A stretch of DNA of 64,000 nucleotides from Nocardiopsis listeri (GCF_020741345.1 NZ_DYZD01000053.1:19723-83722); one strand, 5' to 3'; counted from the stretch's first letter, positions 53,143-63,429 are shown. Notes: generated by a model from the sequence alone, not told the origin. Program-made: numbers and translations.

Positions 53143-53787
53143 TCAGATGTCGGTCTCCACCAACAGCACCTCCAGGGTGCGCGGGCCGTGCACGCCCTCC
53201 ACCCGGTTGAGTTCGATGTCGCTGGTCGCCGAGGGGCCACTGATCCAGGTGAGGGGGCGGGACGGATTCAACCGGCGCACCCCCGCCGGGACCCCGTCGA
53301 CCACCTGGTCGGCCCGGACCACGCACAGGTGGTAGTCGGGGACCAGGGTCAACGCCCGGCGGCCCTGATCGGGGCCCGCGTCCAGGACGATGGTGCCCGT
53401 CTCGGCGATGGCCACCGCGCAACCGGTCACCACCCCGTCGATGGCGTCCAGGTCGGCCGCCGACAACGGGGCGTCGGGCCGATCTTCCACACACTCCACC
53501 GAAACCCCGACCGACCACTCCGGCGGCAAACCGGGCGGGACCGCCACACGAGCCGCGCCGCGCCGTTCCAACGCCGCCGCGATCCGAACCGGAAGTTCTT
53601 CCTCCGCCACCCGCTCCACCAACGCCTTGTAGTCCAACAAGCGGTCCACCAACACCTCCAGGGCGTCCCCCTCGAAGTGCCCGTCGGCGTAGGAGCGAGA
53701 CGGACGACGCTCCACCGGCTCGTCGGCGGGCACGTCGGCCAACGCCGCGCGAACCCGCGCCAGCACACGTTCACGGGAGCCGCCCAT
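53143..53787 (-). CDS. lutC: Lactate utilisation protein C (LUD domain)
   Basis: 214 residues. The LUD domain is recognisable in GCAVAIAETGTIVLDAGPDQ, LTLVPDYHLCVVRADQVVDG and the closing PSATSDIELNRVEGVHGPRT. With LutA and LutB it forms the iron-sulfur L-lactate oxidase complex that makes pyruvate. The ATG at 53787 overlaps the lutB stop by one base (TGATG), with GAGGAGGG upstream, so it is translationally coupled. It is last in the operon. Confidence 0.93.
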   Translation of the reverse strand: MGGSRERVLARVRAALADVPADEPVERRPSRSYADGHFEGDALEVLVDRLLDYKALVERVAEEELPVRIAAALERRGAARVAVPPGLPPEWSVGVSVECVEDRPDAPLSAADLDAIDGVVTGCAVAIAETGTIVLDAGPDQGRRALTLVPDYHLCVVRADQVVDGVPAGVRRLNPSRPLTWISGPSATSDIELNRVEGVHGPRTLEVLLVETDI

Positions 53788-55214
53788 CACCGGCCCTCCT
53801 CTCGTTCGTTCCACCATTTACGGAAGGAGTCCTTGGGGATGTGGGGGATGTCCCGGGTGTCGGTCCACTCGCCCGCGAGCCCCGGCAGGTGCCGGGGCAC
53901 CGCGCCGCGCATCGCACCGGCCGCGCGCTGGACCGCCTCCAACGCCTTCGAGGAGCCGAACACCGCCTCGGCCCCCGCCATCATGGCCTTCTCGCCCAGG
54001 GGGGCATCGGTGGACACCACCTGTTCGCGCAGGTGCACCAACACCTCGGGGATGTCGATGGCCACCGGGCACACGTCGTAACAGGCCCCGCACAGCGACG
54101 ACGCGTACGGCAGCGCACGGTCCACCTCCGAGGACATCCCGCGCAGCTGTGGGCTGAGGATCGCACCGATCGGCCCCGGGTAGACCGAACCGTAGGCGTG
54201 ACCGCCGGTGCGTTCGTAGACCGGGCAGATGTTCAGACACGCCGAACACCGGATGCAGCGCAGCGCCTGGCGTCCCACGGTGTCGGCGAGCACGTCGGTG
54301 CGACCGTTGTCCAACAGCACCAGGTGGAAGTCCTGAGGCCCGTCCCCGGGCGTCACACCGGTCCAGGTCGAGGTGTAGGGGTTCATCCGCTCACCCGTGG
54401 AGGAACGCGGCAGCAACTGCATGAACACCTCGAGGTCGGACCACGTGGGCACGATCTTCTCGATGCCCACCACCGATATGAGCGTCTCCGGCATGGTCAG
54501 ACACATGCGCCCGTTGCCCTCCGACTCCAGGACCACGAGCGTGCCGGTGTCGGCCACCGCGAAGTTGGCGCCCGACACCGCCACCTTCGCGCGCAGGAAC
54601 AACTCCCGAAGGTGGACTCGGGCGGCCTCGGCCAGCGCCCGCGGGTCGTCGGTCAGGCCCTCCGGCGCGGGAACGCCCCATTCGGCCATCTTGTCCAGGA
54701 AGATCTCCCGGATCTGGGCACGGCCCAGGTGGATGGCCGGCACCAGGATGTGGGAGGGCAGGTCCTTGCCCAACTGCACGATCAGCTCGGCAAGGTCGGT
54801 CTCGTAGGCGGTGATGCCCGCCGCCTCCAGGGCGTTGTTGAGCTCGATCTCCTGGGTGGCCATCGACTTGACCTTGACCACCTCGGACTCACCGGTCCGC
54901 TTCACCAGGCGGGTGACGATCGCGTTGGCCTCGGCGGCATCGGACGCCCAGTGAACGGTGCCGCCCGCGCGTTGGACCGACTCCTCCAACTTCTCCAGGT
55001 AGTGGTCCAGGTGGCGCAGGGTGTGGGTCTTGACCGCCTCGCCCTCGGCGCGCAGGCGCTGCCAGTCGTCGCCCAGCTCGCCGACGACGGCGTCGCGTTT
55101 GCCTCGGATGGTGTGCGTGGCCTTGTGCAGGTTGTGCCGGGTGCGTGAGTCCTCCACGGCGCTACGGGCCGCTTCGGGGAAGGGCGGCATGCCCAGGAAC
55201 GTCGCACTGCTCAT
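53787..55214 (-). CDS. lutB: Lactate utilisation iron-sulfur protein B
   Basis: 475 residues. The N-terminal LUD-like part has KSMATQEIELNNALEAAGIT and GANFAVADTGTLVVLESEGN. Two 4Fe-4S binding motifs follow: CIRCSACLNICPVYERTGGH and SLCGACYDVCPVAIDIPEVL. The length and order are those of LutB/LldF. The ATG at 55214 overlaps the lutA stop by two bases, so translation is coupled. It is the electron-transfer subunit of the lactate oxidase complex in the cytoplasm. Confidence 0.94.
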   Translation of the reverse strand: MSSATFLGMPPFPEAARSAVEDSRTRHNLHKATHTIRGKRDAVVGELGDDWQRLRAEGEAVKTHTLRHLDHYLEKLEESVQRAGGTVHWASDAAEANAIVTRLVKRTGESEVVKVKSMATQEIELNNALEAAGITAYETDLAELIVQLGKDLPSHILVPAIHLGRAQIREIFLDKMAEWGVPAPEGLTDDPRALAEAARVHLRELFLRAKVAVSGANFAVADTGTLVVLESEGNGRMCLTMPETLISVVGIEKIVPTWSDLEVFMQLLPRSSTGERMNPYTSTWTGVTPGDGPQDFHLVLLDNGRTDVLADTVGRQALRCIRCSACLNICPVYERTGGHAYGSVYPGPIGAILSPQLRGMSSEVDRALPYASSLCGACYDVCPVAIDIPEVLVHLREQVVSTDAPLGEKAMMAGAEAVFGSSKALEAVQRAAGAMRGAVPRHLPGLAGEWTDTRDIPHIPKDSFRKWWNEREEGR

Positions 55215-55951
55215 AGGGTCGCGTGCTCCTTCTCCGTGCTCGCCAGGATCTCCGCGATGTGGGCGATCCGCATGCCCGACCGCTGTCGCGACAGCGTCCC
55301 GCCGATGTGCATCAGACACGAGTTGTCCACCGCGCACAGCACCTCTGCGCCGGTCTCCACCGCGTGGCGCGCCTTGTCGAAGCCCATCGCGGCGGACACG
55401 TCGCCGTTCTTGACCGAGAACGTGCCGCCGAACCCGCAGCACTCGGTGGCCCCGGGCAGTTCCAACAACTCAAGGCCGCGCACCGAGCGCAGTAGTCGGT
55501 AGGGCCGGTCTCCCAGACCCAGGAACCGCAGCCCGTGACAGGTGGGGTGGTAGACCACCTTGTGCGGGTAGTACGCGCCCACGTCGGTCACCTGGAGCAC
55601 GTCCACGAGGAACTCGGTGAGGTCGTACACGCGAGGTCCCAGGTCGGCCATCCTCCGGGACAGCCGGCTGCCGATCCGGCCCAGTTTCGGGTAGTGGTCC
55701 CGCACCATGGCCGCGCACGAGGCGGACGGGACCACGACGGCGTCGGCCCTCTCGAAGGTCTGGGCGAAGCGCACCGCGAGGCGGGCCGCGGGCCGTCGGT
55801 AGCCGGTGTTGTAGTGCATCTGTCCGCAGCAGGTCTGGCCGGCGGGGAAGACCACTTCGTGACCCAGCCGCTCCAGCAACCGCACGACCGCGCGGCCGGT
55901 GTCGGGAAAGAGTGTGTCGTTGACGCAGGTGATGAACAACGCGATCCGCAT
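55211..55951 (-). CDS. lutA: Lactate utilisation protein A (CCG-domain)
   Basis: 246 residues. Two cysteine-rich CCG domains are present: PAGQTCCGQMHYNTGYRRPA and LPGATECCGFGGTFSVKNGD, with HPTCHGLRFLGL between. This is LutA/LldE, the catalytic-side subunit of the lactate oxidase. The ATG at 55951 follows GAAGGAGGCAC, a strong site; the ORF-track extension of 39 residues is arginine-rich and lies over the promoter. It is first in the lutABC operon and divergent from the GntR regulator. Confidence 0.93.
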   Translation of the reverse strand: MRIALFITCVNDTLFPDTGRAVVRLLERLGHEVVFPAGQTCCGQMHYNTGYRRPAARLAVRFAQTFERADAVVVPSASCAAMVRDHYPKLGRIGSRLSRRMADLGPRVYDLTEFLVDVLQVTDVGAYYPHKVVYHPTCHGLRFLGLGDRPYRLLRSVRGLELLELPGATECCGFGGTFSVKNGDVSAAMGFDKARHAVETGAEVLCAVDNSCLMHIGGTLSRQRSGMRIAHIAEILASTEKEHATL

Positions 55952-56044
55952 GTGCCTCCTTCGTGCCCCCATCGGTCCCACTCGATGATGATGCGGGGCT
56001 CGACGCCGACGGGGCGCTCGACGCGCCGCGTGAACGGTACGCCG

Positions 56045-56059
56045 AGTGGTCCGACCACT
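56045..56059. promoter_or_regulatory. FadR/LldR-type operator between lutA and the GntR gene
   Basis: AGTGGTCCGACCACT is a perfect 15-bp palindrome around a central C. Its TGGTCCGACCA core matches the known FadR-subfamily operator style (TGGTnnGACCA). It lies about 94 bp from the lutA start and 91 bp from the regulator start, so it can control both. Confidence 0.75.
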
Positions 56060-56149
56060 GTGCAGCAACTTGATGCCGTGGGCAAGGGGTCGAAAAGCCG
56101 AGCGGGTAGGATGCTCGCGTGTTCACAGCGACGAATATGGGAGAGCGGC

Positions 56150-56887
56150 GTGGGTGACGGGGTGCGCACACCGGTCGCACAGCGGACGGTCGAGCAGATC
56201 AAGGCGATGATCTCGGCGGGAGAGGTAGGACCTCAACAGCGGTTGCCCACGGAACGCGACCTTTCGGCCCGCTTCGGTGTCTCCCGTGGCTCGGTGCGCG
56301 AGGCCATTCGCATCCTCACCACCCTCGGCGTCCTGGAGGTCCGCCATGGCGCGGGCGTGTACGTCACCGCCCTGCGTCCCGACGACCTCCTGGAGGCCTT
56401 CGGGGTGCTCTCAGAGGTCTCTCCCGATCCCACCCTGCTGGAGGTATTGCAGGTACGACGGATGATCGAACCCGCCGCCACCGCCATCGCCGCCGCCCGT
56501 GCCGGCGATGAGGACCTGGACCACATCGGCGAGATGCTGGATCGGCTGGAGGACACCGACCGCTCCGCCGAGCCGGGCGACTCCGGCGCCTTCGATCTCG
56601 GCTTCCACCGCAGGATCGTGGCATGCGCCGGCAACGCCACCCTGTCCGCGGTGCACGCCGGGCTCTCCTCGCCCACCCTCAATGAACGGGTCTGGGCCGG
56701 TCACGACGCGGAAGGGGTCGCCCGGGACCTGCACGAGGACCATCGGCGTATCCTGGAGGCCCTTCGCGATCGCGACCCCGAGGCCGCGCGGGCGACGGCG
56801 ACCGCCCACGTCCTGCGAGTGGAACGCTGGCTGCGCGCCCACCTGCGCTCCGTGAATCCCTCACCCGTAGGCGGCCCCGAGGGCTGA
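56150..56887 (+). CDS. FadR/FCD-type GntR regulator of the lut operon
   Basis: 245 residues from GTG 56150, with GGGAGAG upstream. The winged helix is RLPTERDLSARFGVSRGSVR followed by ILTTLGVLEVRHGAGVYV. The C-terminal FCD domain has the metal/ligand residues DLGFHRRIVACAGN, EDHRRILEALRDRD and ATATAHV. Regulators of this type (LutR, LldR) repress lactate genes and are released by lactate. The divergent position and shared operator support this. The much longer ORF in the track upstream is a shadow of lutA. Confidence 0.9.
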   Translation: MGDGVRTPVAQRTVEQIKAMISAGEVGPQQRLPTERDLSARFGVSRGSVREAIRILTTLGVLEVRHGAGVYVTALRPDDLLEAFGVLSEVSPDPTLLEVLQVRRMIEPAATAIAAARAGDEDLDHIGEMLDRLEDTDRSAEPGDSGAFDLGFHRRIVACAGNATLSAVHAGLSSPTLNERVWAGHDAEGVARDLHEDHRRILEALRDRDPEAARATATAHVLRVERWLRAHLRSVNPSPVGGPEG

Positions 56888-56935
56888 GGGCCTTGGTGGA
56901 GCCGCGAGCTCCACGGCGGGACGCCGTACGGGTGC

Positions 56936-57259
56936 TCACCCCTCCAAACGGCGCTCCACGCGTTCGGCGTACTGCTCGGCGCGCAGTAGGCGTGCCGTCT
57001 CCTCACGGCTTCGTGCGGGTGGGTTCTCGTCCTCGGTTCCGGTGGCCTGATCAGGAACCTCCTGGCGCGTCTCGGCGTCTATACCGAGTACCTCGTGGTC
57101 ATCGATCTCCTCGATGCGGTAGTCGTTCGGATGCTCCTCCAGGTACTCCGCCACGGCGGTGTCCTGGCCCGGATCTCCTACGTCCATCTCGGCGTCGACG
57201 TCGTCGATGTCCTCGTCGTCCCCGCCGAGTTCTCCGGTCGTGTTCGCGGATTCCGTCAC
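56936..57259 (-). CDS. Acidic hypothetical protein
   Basis: 107 residues from GTG 57259, six bases after GAGGGGG; an ATG at 57295 would add 12 residues but has a poor ribosome site. The first half is strongly acidic (GGDDEDIDDVDAEMDVGDPG), the middle is DTAVAEYLEEHPNDYRIEEI and the end is a basic helix (REETARLLRAEQYAERVERR). It is probably disordered with a C-terminal helix. I recognise no family. It is divergent from the ion channel gene. Confidence 0.65.
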   Translation of the reverse strand: MTESANTTGELGGDDEDIDDVDAEMDVGDPGQDTAVAEYLEEHPNDYRIEEIDDHEVLGIDAETRQEVPDQATGTEDENPPARSREETARLLRAEQYAERVERRLEG

Positions 57260-57423
57260 AGGCGGCCCCCTCGCCTCGGTTCCTATGTCGATCATGCCCG
57301 TTTCCGCCGGTGGACACCAGTGGGCCGAGTATCGAGGGCGACGAGGGTCAAACGGGGTGCAGTGCGCGACGGTAGGATTTTTCGTCGCCTGTCCGACATG
57401 CAAGAGACGGAGTTCCCCTCCTA

Positions 57424-58290
57424 GTGACCGTACGCGAACGGGTCCGATCCCTGGTCGACGCATCCTGGTTCCAGGGTGGAGTCATCACCCTCATCCTGAT
57501 CAACGCCGTCATCCTCGGCTTCGAGACGTCCAAATCGGTGATGAAGGTACACGGTGACCTGCTCACCGGCATCGACAGAATGATCCTGACCCTCTTCGTC
57601 ATCGAGTTGGCCCTGCGGATATTCGCGCACCGCAAGGACTTCCTGCGTGACGCCTGGGGCTGGTTCGACGTGATCATCATCGGTATCGCGCTGATGCCGG
57701 CCACCGGCCCGTTCGCGGTATTGCGTGTGCTCAGGGTCCTGCGTGTCCTGCGGCTGTTGTCGGTGATACCGACCCTGCGCCACGTGGTGGCGGGCCTCTT
57801 CCGTGCTCTGCCCGGCATGGCCTCCATCATGGTGCTGGTGGCGCTGCTGCTCTACGTGTCGGCGGTGATGGCCACCAAGCTCTTCGGTGACGACTCTCCC
57901 CGCTACTTCGGTGACCTGTGGACCTCCCTGTTCACCCTCTTCCAGATCTTCACCGCGGACGGTTGGGGGAACATCGCCCAGGAGGTCATGAAGACCCAAC
58001 CCCTGGCCTGGGTCTTCTTCGTGGTCTTCGTGCTGGTTTCCACGCTCATCGCTCTCAATCTGTTCATCGCCGTTGCCGTGGAGGCGCTCGACAAGGCGGG
58101 GATCGAGGAGCGCGAGGCCGGTGGCGGTGGCGAGCCCGGACAGAGCGCGAGGGGTCCCGACGGCGATCCCTCGGGCGGTCCCGACGAGGGCCAGCGCCAG
58201 ATCCTCTCCGAACTGCGCTCCCTACGCGAGGAGATCGCCCACCTGCGCGAGCGGCAGACCGACCAGAGCGGTGACCGCAGTCCCGTCTGA
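57424..58290 (+). CDS. Voltage-gated ion channel of the NaChBac type
   Basis: 288 residues from GTG 57424. Six membrane helices are visible. S4 is [20 protein letters not shown] with an Arg at every third position. The pore loop [20 protein letters not shown] precedes S6 ([20 protein letters not shown]), which is continuous with a Glu/Arg-rich C-terminal coiled coil, as in bacterial tetrameric sodium channels. The filter is TADGW where NaChBac has TLESW, so ion selectivity may differ. An acidic residue is kept. The gene stands alone. Confidence 0.9.
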   Translation: MTVRERVRSLVDASWFQGGVITLILINAVILGFETSKSVMKVHGDLLTGIDRMILTLFVIELALRIFAHRKDFLRDAWGWFDVIIIGIALMPATGPFAVLRVLRVLRVLRLLSVIPTLRHVVAGLFRALPGMASIMVLVALLLYVSAVMATKLFGDDSPRYFGDLWTSLFTLFQIFTADGWGNIAQEVMKTQPLAWVFFVVFVLVSTLIALNLFIAVAVEALDKAGIEEREAGGGGEPGQSARGPDGDPSGGPDEGQRQILSELRSLREEIAHLRERQTDQSGDRSPV

Positions 58291-58433
58291 CCTGCGCCAC
58301 CCGCATGGTCCACGGTGCCGACACCTTTCGTGGGAGGGTAGGGACACAGCCACCGATCATGGGCGCGGCGCGTGGGCCGGGCGACCGTGGACCCGCGCGC
58401 CCACCCGGAGCATGGACGACGAGGAGTCACCGG

Positions 58434-60122
58434 ATGTCTGCCAGCACACCCCTGCCGTCAACCGAGGGCACCGGCGGTCACGCCGGCACTCCGCTGGACC
58501 GCAGGGACGAGTGGGTCCGCCTGCGTGAGCACCGTGACGGGTTCGGCGACACCCATCTGCGCGGGCTCTTCGCCGACGACCCGAAGCGGGCCGAGCGTTA
58601 CGGCCTCGACGTCGGTTCGCTGCACGTCGACTACTCCAAGAACCTGGTCACCGACCGGACCCTGGGGCTGCTGTCCGACCTGGCCGCCGCCACCGGGGTG
58701 ACCGGACTGCGCGACGCCATGCTGGGCGGTGAGCACATCAACCTCACCGAGGACCGTGCCGTCCTGCACACCGCTCTGCGCGCGCCCCGAGGGCAGGTCG
58801 TCCGAGCCGACGGCCAGGACGTGGTTCCCGAGGTGCACGAGGTCCTGGACAAGATGGCGGGCTTCGCCGAGAAGGTGCGCTCGCGCACCTGGCTCGGCCA
58901 CACCGGCAGGCCGGTGACCCGCGTGGTCAACATCGGTATCGGCGGATCCGACCTGGGCCCGGCCATGGCCTACGAGGCGCTTCGCCCCTACACCGACCGC
59001 GGTCTGGAGTTCCGGTTCGTCTCCAACGTGGACGGCACCGACCTGAACGAGGCGCTCATCGACGCCGACCCCGAACGCACCCTCTTCGTGGTGGCGTCCA
59101 AGACCTTCACCACGATCGAGACCATCACCAACGCCTCCGTCGCCCGCGATTGGCTGCTCGATGGGCTCGGTGCCGGCGACGATGCGATCGCCCGCCACTT
59201 CGTGGCCGTGTCCACCAACGCCGAAGAGGTCGCGAAGTTCGGCATCGACACCGCCAACATGTTCGAGTTCTGGGACTGGGTGGGCGGCCGCTACTCCTAC
59301 GACTCCGCCATCGGCCTGTCCCTCATGGTGGCGATCGGACCGGAGTCCTTCCGGGAGATGCTCGCCGGGTTCCACCTCATGGACACCCACTTCGCCACCG
59401 CGCCCGTCGAACGCAATCTGCCGTTCCTGCTCGGGCTCCTCGGTGTCTGGTACGGCGGCTTCTTCGACGCCCAGTCGCACGCCGTGCTGCCCTACAGCCA
59501 CCACATGTCGCGTTTCCCCGCCTACCTGCAACAGCTCGACATGGAGTCGAACGGCAAGTCGGTCCAGCGCGATGGGCGGCCCGTCACCTGGCAGACCGGT
59601 CCCGTGGTGTGGGGCACCCCCGGCACCAACGGCCAGCACGCCTACTTCCAGCTGCTGCACCAGGGCACCCGCTTCGTTCCGGCCGACCTGATCGGTTTCG
59701 CCCGACCGGCCCCCGACCTGGCCGAGTCGCTGGTGCCCCAACACGACCTGCTGATGGCCAACCTGTTCGCGCAGGGTCAGGCCCTGGCCTTCGGGCGCAC
59801 AGAGGAGGAGGTCGCAGCCGAGGGGGTGAGCCCCGAACTGGTGCCGCACCGTTCCTTCCCGGGCAACCGGCCCACCACCACGATCCTGGCCGAACGGCTC
59901 GACCCCTCCACTCTGGGTCAGCTCGTCGCCCTCTACGAGCACAAGGTGTTCGTGCAGGGCGCGGTGTGGAACATCAACTCCTTCGACCAGTGGGGGGTCC
60001 AGCTCGGCAAGGTCCTGGCCAAGAAGGTGGAGCCCGCGCTCACCGAGGGGGCCCAGGTGCCCGGCCTGGACGCCTCGACCGAGGCGCTGGTCCGCCGCTA
60101 CCGGGATCTGCGAGGCCGCTGA
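58434..60122 (+). CDS. pgi: Glucose-6-phosphate isomerase
   Basis: 562 residues from ATG 58434 (ACGAGGAGTCACCGG upstream). Both PROSITE-type signatures are present: [16 protein letters not shown] region and the C-terminal [20 protein letters not shown] then [26 protein letters not shown] binds phosphate, and the [12 protein letters not shown] and [17 protein letters not shown] blocks carry catalytic residues. It interconverts glucose-6-phosphate and fructose-6-phosphate in glycolysis. Length is standard. Several open frames over it in the track are shadows. Confidence 0.97.
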   Translation: MSASTPLPSTEGTGGHAGTPLDRRDEWVRLREHRDGFGDTHLRGLFADDPKRAERYGLDVGSLHVDYSKNLVTDRTLGLLSDLAAATGVTGLRDAMLGGEHINLTEDRAVLHTALRAPRGQVVRADGQDVVPEVHEVLDKMAGFAEKVRSRTWLGHTGRPVTRVVNIGIGGSDLGPAMAYEALRPYTDRGLEFRFVSNVDGTDLNEALIDADPERTLFVVASKTFTTIETITNASVARDWLLDGLGAGDDAIARHFVAVSTNAEEVAKFGIDTANMFEFWDWVGGRYSYDSAIGLSLMVAIGPESFREMLAGFHLMDTHFATAPVERNLPFLLGLLGVWYGGFFDAQSHAVLPYSHHMSRFPAYLQQLDMESNGKSVQRDGRPVTWQTGPVVWGTPGTNGQHAYFQLLHQGTRFVPADLIGFARPAPDLAESLVPQHDLLMANLFAQGQALAFGRTEEEVAAEGVSPELVPHRSFPGNRPTTTILAERLDPSTLGQLVALYEHKVFVQGAVWNINSFDQWGVQLGKVLAKKVEPALTEGAQVPGLDASTEALVRRYRDLRGR

Positions 60123-60298
60123 CGGCCGAACGGTCGAATCACCGAACGAACCAGCTCATGGCGGGTCGGGTCGGGCATTTCCGAAAAACGGGTGCCCGGC
60201 CCGTCCGCTTCCGGCGCGGACACTGGAAACCCTCACGACCCCTGGTGCACACTCTGTGTGGTGATGCAGTCACTCGTAGAGAGCGGGGGCGGGGGTAC

Positions 60299-61324
60299 AT
60301 GACCACGCCGATGGACGTGCCCGAGTCGTCCCAGCACGCCGACCCGGAAGCCGTCGCGGCGGGCGCCGAGGGCGCCGCCGGCAGATCCCTGCGCCAGATC
60401 GCCTGGCGACGCTTCCGTAAGGACAAGGTCGGCATGGCCGGCGGAGTCATCGTCATCCTGCTCATCCTCATCGCGCTGTTCGCGCCGTTGCTCACCGCCT
60501 GGTTCGGTCACCCGCCCAACCAGTTCGACCAGGGGCTCGTCGACCCGCTCACCGGTGGTGTACTGCGCGATCCCGACGACACCGCCCAAGGGCTCGACCC
60601 CTGGGGCGGTATCAGCGCCGAACACCTTCTGGGGGTCGAACCCGTCAACGGGCGCGACCTGTTCAGCCGCATCGTCTACGGCGCTCGGACCTCATTGCTG
60701 GTCGCCACCGTCGCCACCGTGGTGTGCGTGGTCATCGGGACCGTCCTCGGCATCCTCGCCGGCTACTTCGGCGGTTGGGTCGACACCGTCATCAGCCGCA
60801 CCATGGACATCTTCCTCGCCTTCCCGCTGCTGCTGTTCGCCATCGCCCTGGTCGGCGTCATCCCCGACGGTGCCTTCGGCCTGGAAGGCAACTACCTGCG
60901 CATCGGCGTCCTGGTGTTCATCATCGGGTTCTTCAACTGGCCCTACATCGGCCGCATCGTGCGCGGACAGACCCTCACCCTCAAGGAACGCGAGTTCGTG
61001 GAGGCCTCCCGCAGCCTCGGAGCCGGCAACACCCACATCGTCTTCCGTGAGATCCTGCCCAACCTCATCACCCCGATCCTCGTCTACTCCACCCTGCTGA
61101 TCCCCACCAACATCCTCTTCGAAGCGGCCCTGAGCTTCCTGGGGGTGGGTATCAACCCGCCCATGGCGACCTGGGGCGGCATGTTGGAGAACGCGTTGCG
61201 CTTCTACACCACATCACCGCACTTCGTGATCGTCCCGGGTCTGGCCATCTTCATCACCGTCCTGGCGTTCAACCTCTTCGGTGATGGTCTGCGCGACGCC
61301 TTCGACCCGCGTTCCTCCGACTGA
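60299..61324 (+). CDS. Peptide-type ABC transporter permease (DppC/OppC-like)
   Basis: 341 residues from ATG 60299, with a G-rich purine run upstream. The N-terminal OppC_N domain (RRFRKDKVGMAGGVIVILLI) is followed by a periplasmic loop and the permease domain. The ATPase-coupling EAA-like motif is FVEASRSLGAGNTHIVFREI LPN. FLGVGINPPMATWGGML is typical of the family. It is followed by the binding protein and then the second permease, so it belongs to a dipeptide/oligopeptide importer. The long ORF from 59150 in the track is a shadow of pgi. Confidence 0.92.
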   Translation: MTTPMDVPESSQHADPEAVAAGAEGAAGRSLRQIAWRRFRKDKVGMAGGVIVILLILIALFAPLLTAWFGHPPNQFDQGLVDPLTGGVLRDPDDTAQGLDPWGGISAEHLLGVEPVNGRDLFSRIVYGARTSLLVATVATVVCVVIGTVLGILAGYFGGWVDTVISRTMDIFLAFPLLLFAIALVGVIPDGAFGLEGNYLRIGVLVFIIGFFNWPYIGRIVRGQTLTLKEREFVEASRSLGAGNTHIVFREILPNLITPILVYSTLLIPTNILFEAALSFLGVGINPPMATWGGMLENALRFYTTSPHFVIVPGLAIFITVLAFNLFGDGLRDAFDPRSSD

Positions 61325-61417
61325 AAGACCCCGTCTATGGTCATTACGGTCGGTACCGACCCACTCACGAGGACGTGCGCCGCACGCCACCACCACCGAA
61401 TCCCACCAGGAGGCAAG

Positions 61418-63232
61418 GTGACCACCCATCACTTCACGCGTCAGGGGCCGCTCCGGCGGTCCGGCGTGCTCCGACGAATCATGGCGCCCGCCGCGGCCGG
61501 CACCGCCCTGGCCCTGGCCCTGACCGCCTGTGGCGGTGCGGGCGGGGGAGGCGGGGCGGGAGAGTCCGACGCCGAGTTCAACGAGGGCGAGACCACCGTC
61601 GTCAACCCGTCCGACGAGACCGGCGGAACCCTGCGCTACGCCATCTCCGCCGACTTCGACTCACCGGATCCGGGCAACACCTACTACGCGTACGTCTGGA
61701 ACTTCTCTCGCTACTACGCTCGAACCCTGCTGACCTACACCGAAGCCCCCGGCGAACAGGGCGTGGAGCTACAGCCAGACCTCGCCGAGGAGCTGCCCGA
61801 GGGCAACGAGGACTCCACGGAGTGGACGGTCCGCCTCAAGGAGGGCCTGCGCTTCGAGGACGGCTCGGAGATCACCGCCCAGGACGTCAAGTACGCCATC
61901 GCGCGCAGCAACTTCGGTGACCAGGCGCTCCCCAACGGCCCCAAGTACTTCCAGGACCTGCTCGCCGACAGCGACGACTACGAGGGCCCCTACGCCAATG
62001 AGGACGACCCGCTCGAAGGGTTCGACGGGATCGAGACCCCGGACGACCACACCCTGATCTTCCACCTGAACACGAGCTTCTCGGAGTTCCCGTACGTGCT
62101 CATCCAGCCGCAGACCGCGCCGGTTCCGGCCGACGCCGACCGTGGTGAGCAGTACCAGAGCAACGTGGTCTCCTCCGGTCCGTACAAGTTCGACGGCGAG
62201 TACCGGCCCGGTGCGTCCCTGAACCTGGTGCGCAATGAGGAGTGGGACCCCGAAACCGACCCGATCCGCAAGGCGCTGCCCGACCGGGTCGAGGTGCAGC
62301 TGGGTGTGGACCAGAACGAGATCGACCAGCGTCTGGTCAACGGCGAGCTCGACGTCGACCTGGGAGGCACCGGTGTGGGCCCGGCCATGAAGGGCACCCT
62401 GATCACCGACGAGGCCGAGCGCCACAACATCGACAACCCGCAGACCAGCACCCTGCGCTACGTCAACATCAACACCGTCATCGAACCCCTGAACGACCCC
62501 GCCTGCCGCGAGGCCATCATGTACGCGGCGGACCGGGACGCCCTGCAGCGTGCCTGGGGCGGCGACACCGGCGGTGACATCGCCACCCAGATCATGCCCA
62601 CGTCGCTGCCCGGGGCGGACCCGAGCATCGACCTGTACCCGTCCGAGGACGACAAGGGCGACCTGGAGATGGCGCAGGAGAAGCTGGAGGAGTGCGGGCA
62701 GCCCGACGGGTTCTCCACCTCCATCGGCGCCCGCGCCGACCGCCCCTCCGACGTGAGCACCGCCGAGGCGCTCCAGCAGGCGCTGGCCCGGGTGAACATC
62801 GAGACGGAGATCAAGCAGTACCCGTCCGACACCTTCACCAACACGCAGGCGGGTTCCCCGGACTTCGTGCACGACAACGACCTGGGGCTGACCGTCTACG
62901 GCTGGGCGCCCGACTGGGCCAGCGGTTACGGCTTCATGAGCAAGATCCTGGACGGTGACGCCATCCAGGCTGCGGGCAACTCCAACATCTCCGAGCTGGA
63001 CGACGACCAGATCAACGACTGGTTCGACGAGGTCGTCTCCGAGGAGGACCCCGACGCCAGGGCCTCGATCTACACCCAGATCGACGAACGTGCCATGGAG
63101 CAGGCCGCGGTCCTGCCGGCGGTGTTCGAACGCACGGTGCTGTACCGTCCGGCCAACCTGACCAACGTGTACTACCACCCGGGTTACAGCATGTACGACT
63201 ACATGAGCCTGGGCACCACCAACACCGACTGA
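61418..63232 (+). CDS. ABC transporter substrate-binding lipoprotein, family 5
   Basis: 604 residues from GTG 61418 after CCAGGAGGCAAG. The signal peptide ends in the lipobox ALTACGG, followed by a glycine-rich linker. SBP_bac_5 features include GGTLRYAISADFDSPDPGNT, WTVRLKEGLRFEDGSEITAQ then DVKYAI, and VSSGPYKFDGEY. The C-terminal lobe has EAIMYAADRDALQRAWGG. It captures peptides or similar solutes outside the membrane for the two flanking permeases. The long ORF extension upstream is unsupported. Confidence 0.94.
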   Translation: MTTHHFTRQGPLRRSGVLRRIMAPAAAGTALALALTACGGAGGGGGAGESDAEFNEGETTVVNPSDETGGTLRYAISADFDSPDPGNTYYAYVWNFSRYYARTLLTYTEAPGEQGVELQPDLAEELPEGNEDSTEWTVRLKEGLRFEDGSEITAQDVKYAIARSNFGDQALPNGPKYFQDLLADSDDYEGPYANEDDPLEGFDGIETPDDHTLIFHLNTSFSEFPYVLIQPQTAPVPADADRGEQYQSNVVSSGPYKFDGEYRPGASLNLVRNEEWDPETDPIRKALPDRVEVQLGVDQNEIDQRLVNGELDVDLGGTGVGPAMKGTLITDEAERHNIDNPQTSTLRYVNINTVIEPLNDPACREAIMYAADRDALQRAWGGDTGGDIATQIMPTSLPGADPSIDLYPSEDDKGDLEMAQEKLEECGQPDGFSTSIGARADRPSDVSTAEALQQALARVNIETEIKQYPSDTFTNTQAGSPDFVHDNDLGLTVYGWAPDWASGYGFMSKILDGDAIQAAGNSNISELDDDQINDWFDEVVSEEDPDARASIYTQIDERAMEQAAVLPAVFERTVLYRPANLTNVYYHPGYSMYDYMSLGTTNTD

Positions 63233-63247
63233 CCGGTGTGAGGGATC

Positions 63248-63284
63248 CGAGGGCGGCGGTCTCCTTGAGGGGGCGCCGCCCTCG
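63248..63284 (+). terminator. Hairpin after the binding-protein gene
   Basis: CGAGGGCGGCG and CGCCGCCCTCG form a perfect 11-bp stem with a 15-nt loop, 15 bp past the stop. It may act as an attenuator, since the next permease gene of the same transporter follows. Confidence 0.75.
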
Positions 63285-63429
63285 GCGTGTCGGGGCGCCC
63301 CGCGTACACGCCGGTCACTAGACGTGATCGCCTGTTTTCCGTGGGCTACGGTTTGGCTTCGGGGTGGAGTCACCGTCGCCCCGGACCCGGGCCCCGGGGC
63401 CATGGTTCCGACGATAGAGAGCTCGCGCC

